Source: Gadus chalcogrammus
Taxonomy: Eukaryota; Chordata; Actinopteri; Gadiformes; Gadidae
Direction of reading: 5' to 3'
DNA: 64,000 nucleotides
Assembly (NCBI RefSeq): GCF_026213295.1
Contig: NC_079426.1
Span: 20,009,817 to 20,073,816, forward strand
Shown: one piece after another, positions 11,027 through 23,106 of the stretch
Position numbering within the stretch: position 1 is the stretch's first letter
How the letters are laid out: each line of letters starts with the position of its first letter
Translations under genes and position numbers: made by a program
Notes under the pieces: model-generated
Told to the model about the DNA's origin: nothing
What the model saw: only the letters and a program-made list of their open reading frames with translations
Databases searched by the model: none

Positions 11027-11437
11027 TAGAGCTGTCAAGCGATTAAATATTTAATCGTGATTAATCGCATTAATGTCATAGTTAACTCACGATTAATCGC
11101 ATTTAATCGCAAATTATTTTTCTATGCTAAATATCCCTTGATTTTTTTGTCCCATAATTCTTCTCATTTAAATTATCTTATCAACATGGTGAAGTGCATC
11201 GGCTTGCCTTGTGCAAATGATTTTTTATTGATAACAACATTGGCATATACTGATCAAAACAGGACGATACAAAAAAAGAGCCTATAGTGCAATTAAACGA
11301 CTGCTTTGAACAAATGTCATTTGAACATAGCAGTCAGGCTACTGCTTCTATGTTTTGAGCCAAAAAAAATAAATTTTTAACACCGTTAAAATTGTTTGCG
11401 TTAACACCGTTAATAACGCGTTTAACTGACAGCTCTA
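11027..11437. mobile_element. hAT MITE with perfect 8-bp target duplication
   Basis: The termini TAGAGCTGTCAAGCG and (reverse complement) TAGAGCTGTCAGTTAAACG flank 411 bp of AT-rich DNA full of ATTAATCGC motifs. The octamer CTTAAAAT occurs immediately on both sides (11019-11026 and 11438-11445), a classic hAT signature. There is no coding capacity. It is inserted in the 3' non-coding part of the BED hAT. Confidence 0.9.
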
Positions 11438-11604
11438 CTTAAAATGTCTTAAATTTGGCTTTAAAAATGGTGCAAGAACCATGTGTTACCTCAACAAAAA
11501 ATCTTACATTGGCAGAATGAATGCTACATTTTAAGTTGTACCCAATGGTCGAACGAATAATTGTTTGTAAAGACAACAGCATTTTTGTAGTTGGGGGAAT
11601 CACA

Positions 11605-12240
11605 TTACTGTTAAGGGTGACCAGGCGTCCGGCTTTAGGCCGGACAGTCCGGATTTTCAATGCCCTGTCCGGCGCAGCATCAAGCCAGACGCGTATTTGT
11701 CCTCCTTTTTGAGGCACTAGGCTTGAAGAACTGAGTTTTTTCATCTTTGCTGGGCCGCAGCACAATATCCAATCATGGACTTTAAAAAATGCATCCAACG
11801 CAGTAACATATCTGGTCTAACAGATAATGGGTAAGACATTTTTATTTGTTGTACTTTTTGTGTCCTGTCAGCTACCACAAAATGTTCAACAAAAAAAGCG
11901 GTGGCTTCTGTCTGTACATAAAGAAGGTCAAGAAGAGTTATGAGTACATAAAAGACCTCCAGTGTACCATCCTACGCTGCAAGTTCGACCAGTTGGCGGC
12001 AGGGAAGGGCATGCCTCGGAAAAGAACGATGAGACCAGATGACCCCCGACGACTTGGGACTCTCAGTGGTGTCCCTGCACCATCAACCATCACCATCACC
12101 ATTTTTATTACTCTCTGTCAAGGTGAACCACTCCCGCAAAAGTAGAAGACAACCTGCACCAACCAGGACTTGTCCTGGCATCAAACCTGCCGTCTTGTCT
12201 GAAAGGACAACCAGAGAACTCCGGATCTAAAGCAATATTT
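11605..12240 (+). other. DNA-transposon end plus unassigned coding-like fragment
   Basis: At 11615-11670 the sequence AGGGTGACCAGGCGTCC... with an internal GGCCGGACAGTCCGG repeat resembles the end of a fish hAT-type element. From about 11884 one frame reads MFNKKSGGFCLYIKKVKKSYEYIKDLQ, then a basic GMPRKRTMRPDDPRRLGTLSG block. This looks protein-coding, but I do not recognise the family and see no start or end. It could be an exon of a TE gene. Confidence 0.3.
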
Positions 12241-12249
12241 TCAAAATGT

Positions 12250-12990
12250 AGCCTTATGTCATTGGTTTCCATAATGTAAGATATGTGTTTTTGGGATCAC
12301 TGAATTCCCTCAGTAACATTTTAAAACATTAAAACTTTTTTTCATAAAATCAAATTGATTCTGAAGTTCATACAGAATATGTGGAGAAATTAAACTAAGA
12401 GGCATTCTGTAAGCATTCAGTTGAAATTCAAAGAATACACTTCCTGTGCTGGCATCAAGGGAAAATATTATAATATTAAGATTTTCTGCACATCAGATGT
12501 AATGGTGGGAACGAAGCAGGAGCAGCAATAAGTCGTGTGTGATTTTCTGCATAGTGTAACCAAAGCATAAGAAAAACATATGATGTAAGTAAAGGAAATG
12601 GCAGTTCGACATTTTTAAACTGTATTGACTTGAAAATTGACTATAATTGGAATTTCACAGATGTAAATCAACACAACAGAGTAAATAAATATGTATTTTT
12701 AATTTAGAAATATGGGTCACTAACTATGACCAAAATATACAGTAGTGAGATTCGTGAGATCAGACAACATAAGCTGTATCAAGTTTGAAGCATGGGAGTT
12801 TAATTCAAATCAATGGTTTCAAGAAAATACGACGAATTCTACAAAAAAATGTATGACAACTAAAATAATAAAGCAAATAAATGGTGCAAATAACCATTGA
12901 ACTGAAAAATATATATGTGTATGTAAATGTATATAATACATATATATAATACATATATAATATCCGAATCCATTGCTTTGGTAAACAAAA
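12250..12990. other. No gene or repeat recognised; AT-rich
   Basis: No ORF with family resemblance, terminal repeat or RNA signal was found. A TATATATAATACATATATAA stretch occurs near 12930-12960. Confidence 0.5.
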
Positions 12991-12999
12991 ACTCACGTG

Positions 13000-15900
13000 C
13001 GTGCGCGGAGGCAGTAGGTTTTAAGTCTGCTTGTGTAAATAAAGTTTCTTAAAAAAACACAGCGGATGGGAACGAGGGGGTGGGGCATTGGAGGAAGGCG
13101 GGATGATTTGAATGTGCTGTAATTCTCAAATGCAACAAAGGTGAGAGTCCCTTTAAAGAACAAAGCGGGCCATCTATCTTTCAACTCTGCCACCATGGGC
13201 TGTTTGTTGACAACCTCCTTTCGCCTCAGTGAGAAGGTCATATCCATTTTCGCTTTGATGAGAGACTCATCTACTCTTGCCTTCTTGGATGCCTCCATTA
13301 AAAGCTGTCTCTGTTCCTCCAAGGAGGCTTCATCTTCATTTGCTCATTTGGATGGTCTGGACAGTGGTTGATTTTGCCACGTTTAGGCCTCTTCAAGATA
13401 AACTGGGTTGTCTCTCCATCTGCCCTTTGTTTTCTATTCAGAAGAACCTCAGTGCAACCAGAATCCCGCAGCTTTGATCTGTAATTGTTGAACTTGTTCC
13501 TGATGGAGACAAGCCATCTGCCGTAACCATTTCCATTATATCCTCTTTCAGGCAAGGGTACTTTAAAATCAATGCAACAGCGATTGATTCAACCTCATGA
13601 GGCTCAGGATAAGCCTTTATACTAAAACTAACTTGACTAATTTTGTTCAGAATATCACTTGACATGTCCCTGGGCACCTCGCCCATGCCTTTTTTGTTTT
13701 TTGCATATTCCTCATTGCCCTTTTTCAACCTCAGTTCAACATCATGAGACAGAAGAGGAATAGGAAATGGAGAAGGCCACACCGAAGCACTGCGCTTGTT
13801 TCCAGTAGTTGAGGGTGATTGCCTAGGTGAAGGGTGGGTAGAAGGGCTAAGTGAAGGGCAAGGCGAAAAGCCAGATAAAGGCCCCCCCGGAGATCCTAAA
13901 CTTGCCGTGTCCAGAGACGATATAGATCCAAGAGACTGAATGTCAAATTCATTAAGTTGTATGACACTTAAAGTAATAGTAGGCACTTTCCACTTCATGT
14001 ACAGGATTGCACAATCACTTGGTAATTCAGCTATAGCTGATAAATCACACAGCGCATTCTCAAAGTCAGTGTCCTCAAATTGTAAAGAAAAGTCTCCTTG
14101 AAGCTGTAGTTTTTCTCTTAAGAAGTCAACCAGTGCATTTACAGACTGTGGCTCTTCGCTAAGTTTGACACGTCATGCCTCATTAGCAGACAAAATAACA
14201 CGGAGTAGCCGTGCCTGGGGAAAAGAGTTGCTCAGGTTAGTAAAGAAAATTATGATTCAACATTCAAGCAATGTTAATATCACTAACCATTTTCTCTTAA
14301 CATAAATGTGTCCTAAGGGTCACCCAGAGCTTGCCTCCGACGGAATAGACTGTCAAAGGAAGATAATGATTCAGGTCAGCGATTTCAATAATAACCACTT
14401 CACTATAGTCACTGTACTCAACTTGAAAAGACCAATAATGTTCAAAGTACCATGCTGTGAGCTTTTTGGACAAGAATGATACCTTGTCAGCAATGGCTAT
14501 AATGCTCACAATCATGAAAAACTCAGTTTGGCCATAGAACTGCCCTGCTGAGACAACAATACCTTCAGCATATTCAGTTCCAAACAGCTGCACTTTGCTA
14601 GTAAGACAGACTGTGTTATTGTAGGGATATTTTCTTGACACAGCTGATTATTGCGAACTGTTCAAAGATCCAATCTGAACTGTGTTAATTTTCTCATTTT
14701 TTTTTTCTAATTTTCAAGGTTGACTGAAAGACTTTGTCCATCTAAGTAGTATGCAATAAACTGCTGATGCTTTGTACCTAAAGAGCTCCAGATTCTTTGT
14801 ATTATGCAAATCATGTGCAATTATTTTGAACACACTGTGTTTGGACTCAAACCTCATGGTCCCCAGATCCACTAATGGACCAAAACAGCAAATAAGGTGC
14901 GGATAATGCTAAATAAAATGATGTTTTGGTTTTAAGGAAAAATTAGGAAATGTGTCTCTGAGAAGTAAGTGGTAGTTTCAGTTTGAATGACAGGTAGCAT
15001 AATGTTTCCTCTGTAAATTCGTCAGATACAACAATTTGGACAATCTCTTTTAGATCCATCAATATTTCCGATGATGAATCATTCTCTGCCACACAACCTC
15101 CCACCATGAGAGGAAACAGTCTCAACAATGCCCAATTCTCGTGGCCATTTCCCCCAATGGAACCCTTTTTAATGGCTGCCTTCCTAACAACCTTAGGTTT
15201 GTTGACTTTATCTGAGTGCTTGTACGGAAATGACCTGATGATGTGATTGAGCTTGGCCAGTGTGAAGTATCCTTTAGAAACTAAATCTGAAAGGCACAAT
15301 GCCAATTCTACTGGAATAACCCCTTCAAAGAAATCGTGCAATATATCCGGGGGGAATCCTGTCACAGGATGGAATGAAGTCAGGTGCTTTGCTAGAACAC
15401 ACTCACGGTTTACCACATATACACTCTTCAGAGTTGGGTTTTGTTTGAGCTCATCCACAAACTTATCATGCTGATCAACAGTTCTCAAAAGGAATTATTT
15501 TCGTCTGGGAGTCCCTATTTCACCACGACTAATCAAACAGAAACGACAAAATTTGTCTACAATGAAACTTTCTTGGAACCCGGCTAGACCGTGCGCTCCG
15601 AGATTATCTGCACATACACAGAATATTTTTTACTCCAACAGAGCTCTTCAAAGCATCAATATGAATTCCATTATCCTCAATAAGTTTTAGATCCTTAATA
15701 AGTGGCTCTAAGAATCTCTCATAACCAAATTCTTTCACATCCTGACTATTTCCTAATGCTCCCAACTGAATGACTGTCAGACCACCCCTAAATGTTGCTG
15801 GTAAATTTAGGATGAGCCAATACACTGGGACTATCTTGTGAATATTCTGCGAAGTTCCCAAAGGATTGGCAACCTCAAACTCATCAATGTACAGGGCTAT

Positions 15901-16850
15901 ACTGATTTCTACACCTTCAGTGTTACCTCTACTCTGCCTAAAGTACTGGCCATCTCAACAGGCTTTCAAGCACTAATGGCAATGGTACATGGACAAAAGT
16001 GTTTGTACTACCTTGCCTTTACAGGTACTCGACTGGCTCGATCAAAGAAAAGTTTTTCTTAAAATAACAGGTCCTTCTGTAGTCAGTAGACAGACAGCCT
16101 TTTACAGATGTTCCAGTCACTAATGGACTGGATGTACAGAATCAACAATATCCTGAACTAGATGGTTTTCTGTTGAAATTTTGTTATTTTCCAGAACTTC
16201 TGCAACTGACTGGAAGAAATTTTGAGCATATGAATATATCACTGATTTCCTCAACTATTTTTTGAATTGCATTACGCGTGACACGTAGAACCATCTGTAT
16301 AGAGAGGAAAAGACATGCAACTTTGTGTTCAACTTGTTCAAAATCCAGATGATCTACTCTATCTTCCTGAAACACAATGCTTGAATCATCTTGAAATGAA
16401 GTTGACGCTACACTTTCATCAGCGATGCCAGCTTCAGCGCTAATAGGTCGAATGTCCTAAAATCTTTCACTGTATATTGTTTGTGCTTTCTACTTTTATG
16501 TGAGCTGAATGTTGAGTATGTTTATGTTTTAAACACACAACCTAGAAACGGACATTGAATAGTTTCCTAGATGTTTAAAAAAATCCTTCTGAGAACATAT
16601 TTCTTCAAAATCGCAACATTCACATCTAAATGTTAAAGACTGTTGATCAATAGGTGCAGCTTTGCGATGATTTATAGAAAGACGTGACTTTAAAGCTCCT
16701 TGAGTTTTTTAGACACACACACAGTCAGAGTATACTCAAGGCCAATAGTGACGTCTTTTGTGGCAAAGCTGGTGATGCCTAACAAGGTCGTCTTGGTCAG
16801 CAGAAAAACTGCAAAACTTGCACTGCATGGAGATTCAATCCTGATACCTG
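13000..16850 (-). pseudogene. C2H2 / HDFFEGV-core / SAMD3-like C-terminal protein, decayed
   Basis: On the minus strand, from 16850 down, the order is as follows. C2H2-like fingers (CKFCSFSADQDDLVRHHQLCH near 16800; CECCDFEEICSQKDFFKHLG near 16590). A helical block VACLFLSIQMVLRVTRNAIQ (about 16310). LYIDEFEVANPLGTSQNIHK (about 15870). ADNLGAHGLAGFQESF (about 15590). GFPPDILHDFFEGVIPVEL (about 15330). HYPHL...MRFESKHSVFK (about 14860). A C-terminal domain with LKRPKRGKINHCPDHPNEQ, then RRKEVVNKQPMVAELKDRWPALFF (about 13150-13400). The combination matches a multi-copy teleost gene family whose end resembles SAMD3-like proteins. Lesions include a 1-nt shift before ADNLG, a frameshift near 14950 and an in-frame TAG before HYPHL. 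Its origin as a TE gene (possibly En/Spm-like) is an inference. Confidence 0.65.
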
Positions 16851-17430
16851 AAACGTAACAATTTAATTGTATATAAATAAAAACAAATAGAGAATAGTCT
16901 GTTTACATTAATTAAAGAATTAAAAAATAATAAGAAATAAGAATTGTACGCGCTGAAAGCAGGCAGGTACCCAGCTGCTCCCGCCTATTTATTTTTGTTT
17001 TCCATCTCAATACTCCACACAAGTCTGTGCGCTGTGCGTGGCCTGCTGGTTAATCTGCTATCCTCTTTCTGCTTTCCCTATCGCCTTCACTGCTTTGATA
17101 TGAAAAAATGGCTGAGGCAGGTGAGTCTTCCGAATCAAGTCGAGTATTTCAGACCAACTGGTAAAGAAGTGTGTCACGCAAGGGCGTAGGAACCGGGGGG
17201 GACGGAGGGGACGTGTCCCCTCCAATTTTTGAGACAGGCGCATTTGTCCCACCCAAAAATTATACCGCAAAATATTCTTTTTTTTTTAAAATATTTTACT
17301 CACTTGCTTTTATTTTGAAAGCGCAACACAGCGTCTTGTCACCTGCCCCATGTATGGCAGCGCGCAGGGTTGGGGGCGGTTGGGGGTTAAGGACTTCAGG
17401 CTGGAAACGCCTTCGAATTGCTGCCTAGAA

Positions 17431-18112
17431 GGCTAACACCGGGATCCCACCGGACGCGTACGCGCCGCGGAACGGCTGCGCCGCGGAACGGCTGCGTCCT
17501 CTGCCCTGCGTCCATTCCTACCGGGCGCGTAACGGCAGCGTAGCGCTGCCTTGCGAGCCAGCCGTATTCACGCGAGATCACGAGATCACGCGATAATCCT
17601 AAACCTAATGTACTCACCTTCCACTCCCAAAACTATTGCAATTAAATGCCACGCTTTGTCCTTTCTGACATTTTCCTTATAAAAAGGATGATTTGGGACA
17701 TAAATGACTTCATGTTGCTGAACTTCGACAATGAGTCTCTCGTCGTCAATGTTGCCGACCCTCTGAGCAGACCCACCGGTCATGACGTAATAATGTTGAT
17801 GTGAAGTTACATGAGCTGAGTATTGTGTTTTATTTTGAAAATTTACCGGATGCTCTATGGCTTTTACTTTTCACTTCCTGCCCGGCTCGACCTGCTCTGT
17901 CGAAATTGACGCGGTTTAGCAGCAGCTCGCGGCAAAAATAGAATTGGACGGAAAGATAACGCCGCGTCGCGGCACGCCGCTCCTGGGACGCTGCTGAAAC
18001 GTTCCGCGGCGCGCCCGGTGGAAATGGTCTCATTGATTATAGTGGAAGCGATCAGCAGCGTGACCGCGGCGCAGCCGTCCCGCAGCGCGTACGCCTCCGG
18101 TGGAATCTAGCC
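17431..18112 (-). mobile_element. Harbinger-derived element with MADF exon (minus strand)
   Basis: The left end GGCTAACACCGGGATCCCACCGGACGCGTACGCG and the reverse complement of the right end GGCTAGATTCCACCGGAGGCGTACGCG form imperfect inverted repeats. On the minus strand at about 17618-17756 an exon reads DDERLIVEVQQHEVIYV...KDKAWHLIAIVLG with a GTGAGT donor. That is the start of a MADF domain, the DNA-binding partner protein of PIF/Harbinger transposons. The rest of the gene and the transposase are missing. It abuts the next element at 18113. Confidence 0.6.
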
Positions 18113-18394
18113 TTAAGGCCTCCACACACCGGCGCCGCAGCGTCGCGTCAAAAAGTCTGCCCCCATTATTCCGGGTGTACTAGCACACACCGGTGCCGAC
18201 TAGCCGCGCGGCAGCGTTCCGCGCCGCGCCGCCCAACTACTCTTCGAGACAATGTTCTATTCCCGAGCGTCGCCGCCCCTGAAAAAGCGCTTTGTAAAAG
18301 CTGGTTTGTACATCCCGGGTCCCGTAGGCACCTCCATATCTACCCCTCACCACTGGATGTCGCCCTCTTTCGTTTGTGATAAACAATTACGAGA

Positions 18395-18527
18395 ATGGAC
18401 GATGAGAGACTGGTTGTCGAGGTGGAAAAATATGTCGAATTGTATGACCAAAGTTCCCGTCATTACAAAGACAACTCCAAAAAGGTCATTGCCTGGCGAG
18501 CCATAGCTCTGGAGATTGGATCTTCAG
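18395..18527 (+). pseudogene. MADF-domain first exon (Harbinger accessory DNA-binding protein)
   Basis: The ATG at 18395 opens a 44-codon exon ending at a GT donor (18528). Conserved MADF features visible are the acidic-Arg-Leu start (DDERLVVEVEKY), LYD, the Tyr/Lys spacer (HYKDNSKK) and the Trp-Arg motif (AWRAIALEIG). In Harbinger systems this partner recruits the transposase to element ends. No downstream exon is recognised, so it is probably an orphan exon. Confidence 0.65.
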
Positions 18528-18654
18528 GTGAGAAATCAACAATGGTGGACTAAGTACCCAAACCATTAACCATAATGGGAAATAGACGAAATCAAGTCAC
18601 ATATAATCACACCATGTAGGTAGAAACCAGATTACTTGTAATATATATATTTTT

Positions 18655-18790
18655 ATTTAAGGCAAGGCAACTTCATTCATATAGCACTTTTAATACATGA
18701 AGCAGACTCAAAGTGCTTCACATAGAAACATTCTCATACAATAAAATAGATAAGTAAAAGGAAACACAGGCAAGCTCAAAAATTCATTGT
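18655..18790. repeat. Dispersed fish repeat (TTCATTCATATAGCAC type)
   Basis: GGCAAGGCAACTTCATTCATATAGCACTTTTAATACATG...CAAAGTGCTTCACA matches a very common teleost interspersed motif, probably the tail of a non-LTR retroelement in reverse orientation. The octet-rich GTATTAACTGTCTCTCTGG is duplicated at 18796-18842. Confidence 0.55.
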
Positions 18791-19332
18791 CATGTATTAA
18801 CTGTCTCTCTGGTATCAGATCATGTATTAACTGTCTCTCTGGATTTAGGGAAAAATAACATTAAGTGTCTCGAGCACTCAAATAAAATACACTGGCTACT
18901 GAATCCAGCACAGCAATAACATCACTGTATTTATCCTGATGGATAAAAAAAAAGTATATATATATGCAAAAGAGTATACCAGAGAGGGATAATAACTAGA
19001 TTATAGGTCATCATATAGGCTGCACCATATGGTTCTGCCATTGCACACTTAGTAGCGAATTGAAATATTGGCGTGCCTCTCAGGATCTGCACGGAGCTCC
19101 TGGACCAGATTATGGCATACCCCCTGTTCTTGTCTCCGTTCATTGATGGGGTGCACCCAAACCCTTCGTCTTCTCCTTGCTCCTTGCAGGAGAAGAAGGG
19201 CAGCCCCCCTCTGTCTGGCAACAGTTATTTGTTCTGTTGAAATAAAACAAACTCAATAAAATGTAAAAGAGCTTGCTCAATTAAAATGGATAACTACTGG
19301 CTGCATACATGTAAATGTGTGGCTATGTTAAG

Positions 19333-19333
<1 letters not shown>

Positions 19334-19420
<87 letters not shown>

Positions 19421-19445
19421 CTGTATTGGTCCCAATGGGGATCAA
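19334..19445. repeat. (GATA)n microsatellite with retroelement-type tail
   Basis: About 21 GATA units (19334-19420) followed by TACTGTATTGGTCCCAATGGGGATCAATAAAG. That junction is typical of 3' ends of fish non-LTR elements. Confidence 0.85.
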
Positions 19446-20519
19446 TAAAGCCATCCAGGAGCTCAATACAATAAATACACACAATAACAATTGGCCTTAA
19501 AAGGTGACTGCACTATATACTAAAAAGGCTTAAGAAGGTCCTGCAGTTATTGAGATTGTTGATGCAGTAGATGAATAATTGCAAAATATAAAATAAATAA
19601 GAAATGACAGTAAATAAAACGATAAAGTGCCCTACAAACTAAGTTGATCTGATGCTTGAAAACATACTTTCACTGCGCAGATTAGCCTACATTTTTCCAA
19701 TTATTCAGCCAAAAAGATGGAAAATAAATAAACTAGGCTACAATAGGCTAGTACTCACCCATTGCGTTTCGTGTCTTTGCTGCGGTTGATTGACAGGTGA
19801 CTTCCTGATTTTATACTGCAGCGCGGCCGTCGCGCCGCCTCCTGTTGGTGCTAGGGGCGTGCTTTTGACGCGCGTAAAATACGCGACGCTGCGCTGCGGC
19901 GCCGGTGTGTGGAGGCCTTTAAGTTGCCTGCTTTCCATCGAGGACGTAAGCGCCGCGGAACGGCTGCGCCGCGGTCACCGCTGCTGATCGCTGCCAGCCT
20001 GCCACTCTAATCGCGTGATCTCGCATGAATACGGCTGCCTCGCAAGACAGCGCTACGCTGCCGCATCCCCTGAACGGCTCAGACTGTTTGAGATGCGGGT
20101 GTTTGCAGCTAACGCGACAGGTTAGAGCAGTTAAAATGAAAAGACAGCAGCAGCGCAGTTTAAAAGATTTCTTTCTCCAGGTGAAGAAAAAAAAGAAGGC
20201 AAATGTGAGTTGGTCATAATTTTATCCAGGAGGATAATTATATTTTCAGACTAACGTTAGAGTTGTTGATGTTAAGATGATGTTGTGATTCAACATCTAA
20301 CTAGTACACTCTTGCTAGGTAAAAGTTGTTATTATGAACGTTACTAGCCAACGTTTGCTGGCGGACTTTACAGTAAAGTAAAGGACAAAAAGCTATTTGA
20401 TTTAAGTGACTTAACTTATTACTTAACCCATGTCACTTGAAAACGAGTAACGTCACACATCTCCCACATCTAGAAAGGAGTTAGTCTGTCTGTATGTTTT
20501 TCCCTTGTTCTTGACAATC

Positions 20520-21040
20520 CCATCAGTATTTTCCTATGCCTTATTAATCTCCACTGCTTTCATATTAGAGCTCAGATGATGTCCAGCTGGACACTAACAG
20601 TAAGGGAGAAGCAAGCACTGCAGAGTTGCAGGTAGGTGCTGAAGTATAGAGTAAGGTGATGTTAGGTTGTTGATCATGAGAGGAAGGATTTAACATGATA
20701 AGAAGTGAACACAGTTGAATTTAAACATTAAATTACAAACATGATTTTAATATTGCACTAGCTTTCCCCTCACTATTTTTCTATGCCTCATTCATCTCCA
20801 CTGCTTTCATATTAGAGATCAGATGACGTCCAGCTGGACACTAACAGTAAGGGTGATGCAGTGAAAGCCAGCACTGCAGAGTTGCAGGTAGGTGCTACAG
20901 TATATGAAGAGTGAGGTGAGGTTATGTTGTTGAACATGAGAGGAAATTTGAACATGATAAGAAGTGAAAATTACAAACATGATTTTAATATTCCACTAGC
21001 TTTACCATCAGTATTTTTCTATACCTTATTCACCTAACCT
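20520..21040. repeat. Tandem duplication of about 250 bp, containing an exon
   Basis: Units about 20521-20770 and 20771-21002, plus a stub to 21036, share intron-exon-intron sequence (TCAGTATTTT...TTTCATATTAGAG, exon, CAGGTAGGTGCT, ATTACAAACATGATTTTAATATT). The second exon copy is longer by GATGCAGTGAAAG-type sequence. So the exon was duplicated together with its splice sites. Confidence 0.8.
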
Positions 21041-22890
21041 TAAAGGGTTAGGGTTAGGGTACTTGTAGTAACTGCAGTCTTGTTGCATTGTGTGACATTG
21101 TGACTGTTTTCCTTTTAGGGTGTTCAGAGCAGGGACAGACAGCTGAGAGACACTGAAGTCAGGGCGGAGAGGACAGAGTCTTATCTAGGCCTGTCGCGAT
21201 AGGCAATAAATCAATTAATTGCGGGATAAATTAAAATGAGCGATAATTTTTTGCCGGCCGCAATAATTTCCATTCACACTTTTTTTTTAAATCATTGCTT
21301 TATTGGCCTAATCTGAGAAGAAATCTATGCCATAAACAGAAATATTATAGGCCTTTATTATACGGGTCTTCTCAATGCCGTGGAACGCTCCGTTCACTTG
21401 CATAGATAGTCCGGTAACTTGTCAACCCCAGCGTCTTCGTTTGCTAAGCAACGTCAACGTCTTTGGACGTTTCCTGCTGAAGGACTATTTCTCTTCTGAT
21501 CAACACTACGAATGCTGCTAACGAATAAATTGTAAAAAGACACAACATGTGAAGTTATTTTTTCGTCTTGGCAAGTAGCCTTGTAATAAGCGGGATGATG
21601 TAGTATAGAACGTCGCCGGTCATTATCTAAAATAAGCCCCTTCAGGGTGAAGCAAGACACCTCCGCTGCGCGTCGGTCGCCTGTTCGTCCTGTCGGGGCT
21701 TATTTTCCCGATAGTGACCGGCGTTCTATGCATTATATATATTTATATATATTATATATATTTAGCAGGGTAGGCCTAAGTAACAAATGTCGGGTTGAAG
21801 TCGGGCTCCGGCTCATAATTACAGGGCTCAACGAGTAAACCCCCTCGTCAAGTGTCAGTAGCCGCGTTTACATGGACACATCTGTTCCGCATAGATTTCT
21901 ATGCGGAACAGAAAATGATAAAGTATACGCCTCATTCGGAATACAATTATCTGTTCGGCATAGATTCTATGCCGAATAGAAGAGGTGGTGTAGTCCGTTT
22001 TAATCGCCATGTATACACTTATTCTGAATAGATTGGGGTTTAACTTAGAGCAGCCGCAGTAGTTCGCAATTGGTCCACTGAGCTCCGTCGGTACTTTTAA
22101 GCACACCGAACTTGCTGTCAAGGAAAGTGAATTTATTGCCTGATTCACGTCTTTGTTATCACTCCGTAAAAGCAGTCCGGTAAGCGTGTCCGGTTGCTAA
22201 GCGACGGGACATGGGTGTTTATTAATGACGTGTTCGCGTATCGTAGTGTCCGCTCGCGTCCGAGGTAACGTTAAAATACTTCTTAACTTAGAGAGATGGC
22301 AGCTGCAGTAGTTCGCAAATGGACCTTCGAGGATTCCTGGTCACTAAATTCCCGTAAGACCACTCTCTCCCACCAGTCTTGGCTGCAGACTCGCATCCAA
22401 ATTCCTCTTGTTTGCGGCGGAGCTTAAGGTAAATATAAAGATCTGACGAGAAATTGACGTTGCTGCGTTGTCCTCCTCCTTCTTAATTGAAGGAGCAGGC
22501 AGAGAAAAGCTCTCTCCTGCTGTGCTTTCATTAAAATCAAATTTAAAATCCCCGATAGTGATAAGACATCCATTATGTAACCGCCGGTCCAGGGGTCTCA
22601 TTTATAAAACTGTGCGTGGGATCGTTACTAAAAATGTGCGTACGCCCAGAAGCCAAGTTTTGCGTGCACCAAGAAATATTCCGATTTATAAAACCCTGCG
22701 TACGCACACCGTACGCAATCTTTGCTTTATAAATCACAGAGTGCCTACAAGTGTGCGCAGCTGAATCAGTTTCACGTTCCGCCCTGTACACGCCCCCTTT
22801 TAACCATAAATGGTCAATGCAAATGACCTCATGAATTCGATCTGCATATAAAACAGACACAGATGCAAGTATTATGTCTTGTCGGAAAAA

Positions 22891-23106
22891 ATGGCAGAAG
22901 TACTGAGAAAAGCAAAAAAGCGAAATTTCACGGAGGTTGAAGTGGAGACACTTGTGGGTGAGATGAAGGCCCTAAAGGTAGTTTTGTTCGGCGGTCACGT
23001 GATTGGGAATCGCCAACAACAAAAAGCAGAGTGAGTGGCAACATGTTGCTGCAGCAGTGAACTCTGTCAGTAGCACGGAGCGCACAGTCCCAGAATTAAA
23101 AAAGAC
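22891..23106 (+). pseudogene. Myb/SANT-like (NAIF1-type) Harbinger accessory protein, frameshifted
   Basis: The ATG at 22891 opens a frame with KKRNFTEVEVETLVGEMKA and a following hydrophobic VVLFGG block. A one-base lesion near 23028 moves the frame; EWQHVAAAVNSVSSTERTVPELKK then continues to a stop near 23106. The Trp spacing and the final VPELKK match Myb/SANT-like domains of Harbinger accessory proteins (NAIF1-like). They bind element ends and import the transposase. Truncated before the rest of the domain. Confidence 0.65.

Larger units (their letters stand above)
9175..11470 (+). mobile_element. BED-type hAT transposon, degraded copy
   Basis: The left terminus ATGGTTCCCGCGGGTCC (about 9180) and right terminus GCAAGAACCATG (about 11473-11484) are short inverted repeats. 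Both are flanked by TGTTAC (a possible part of the target duplication). Internally there are GTCTTAAATT-rich subterminal motifs at both ends. It carries a broken BED-type transposase gene and has itself received a hAT MITE (11027-11437), a TG microsatellite and repeat fragments. The exact ends are uncertain by a few bases. Confidence 0.55.
18116..19918 (+). mobile_element. PIF/Harbinger element with TTA target duplication and MADF exon
   Basis: The ends AGGCCTCCACACACCGGCGCCGCAGCG are near-perfect inverted repeats. TTA is duplicated on both sides (18113-18115 and 19919-19921), the 3-bp duplication typical of PIF/Harbinger. Inside, 18395-18527 is an exon starting MDDERLVVEVEKYVELYDQSS and continuing to WRAIALEIGSSG with a GTGAGA donor: a MADF domain start. 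No transposase exon was recognised, so this is a 1.8-kb deletion derivative. It also contains a GGCAAGGCAACTTCATTCATATAGCAC-type dispersed repeat and a GATA array. Confidence 0.75.

Noticed and set aside
22468..22764. Frames rich in VRT/PRS over the Harbinger left end
   Set aside because: Produced by GTGCGTACGC-type subterminal repeats, not a gene.
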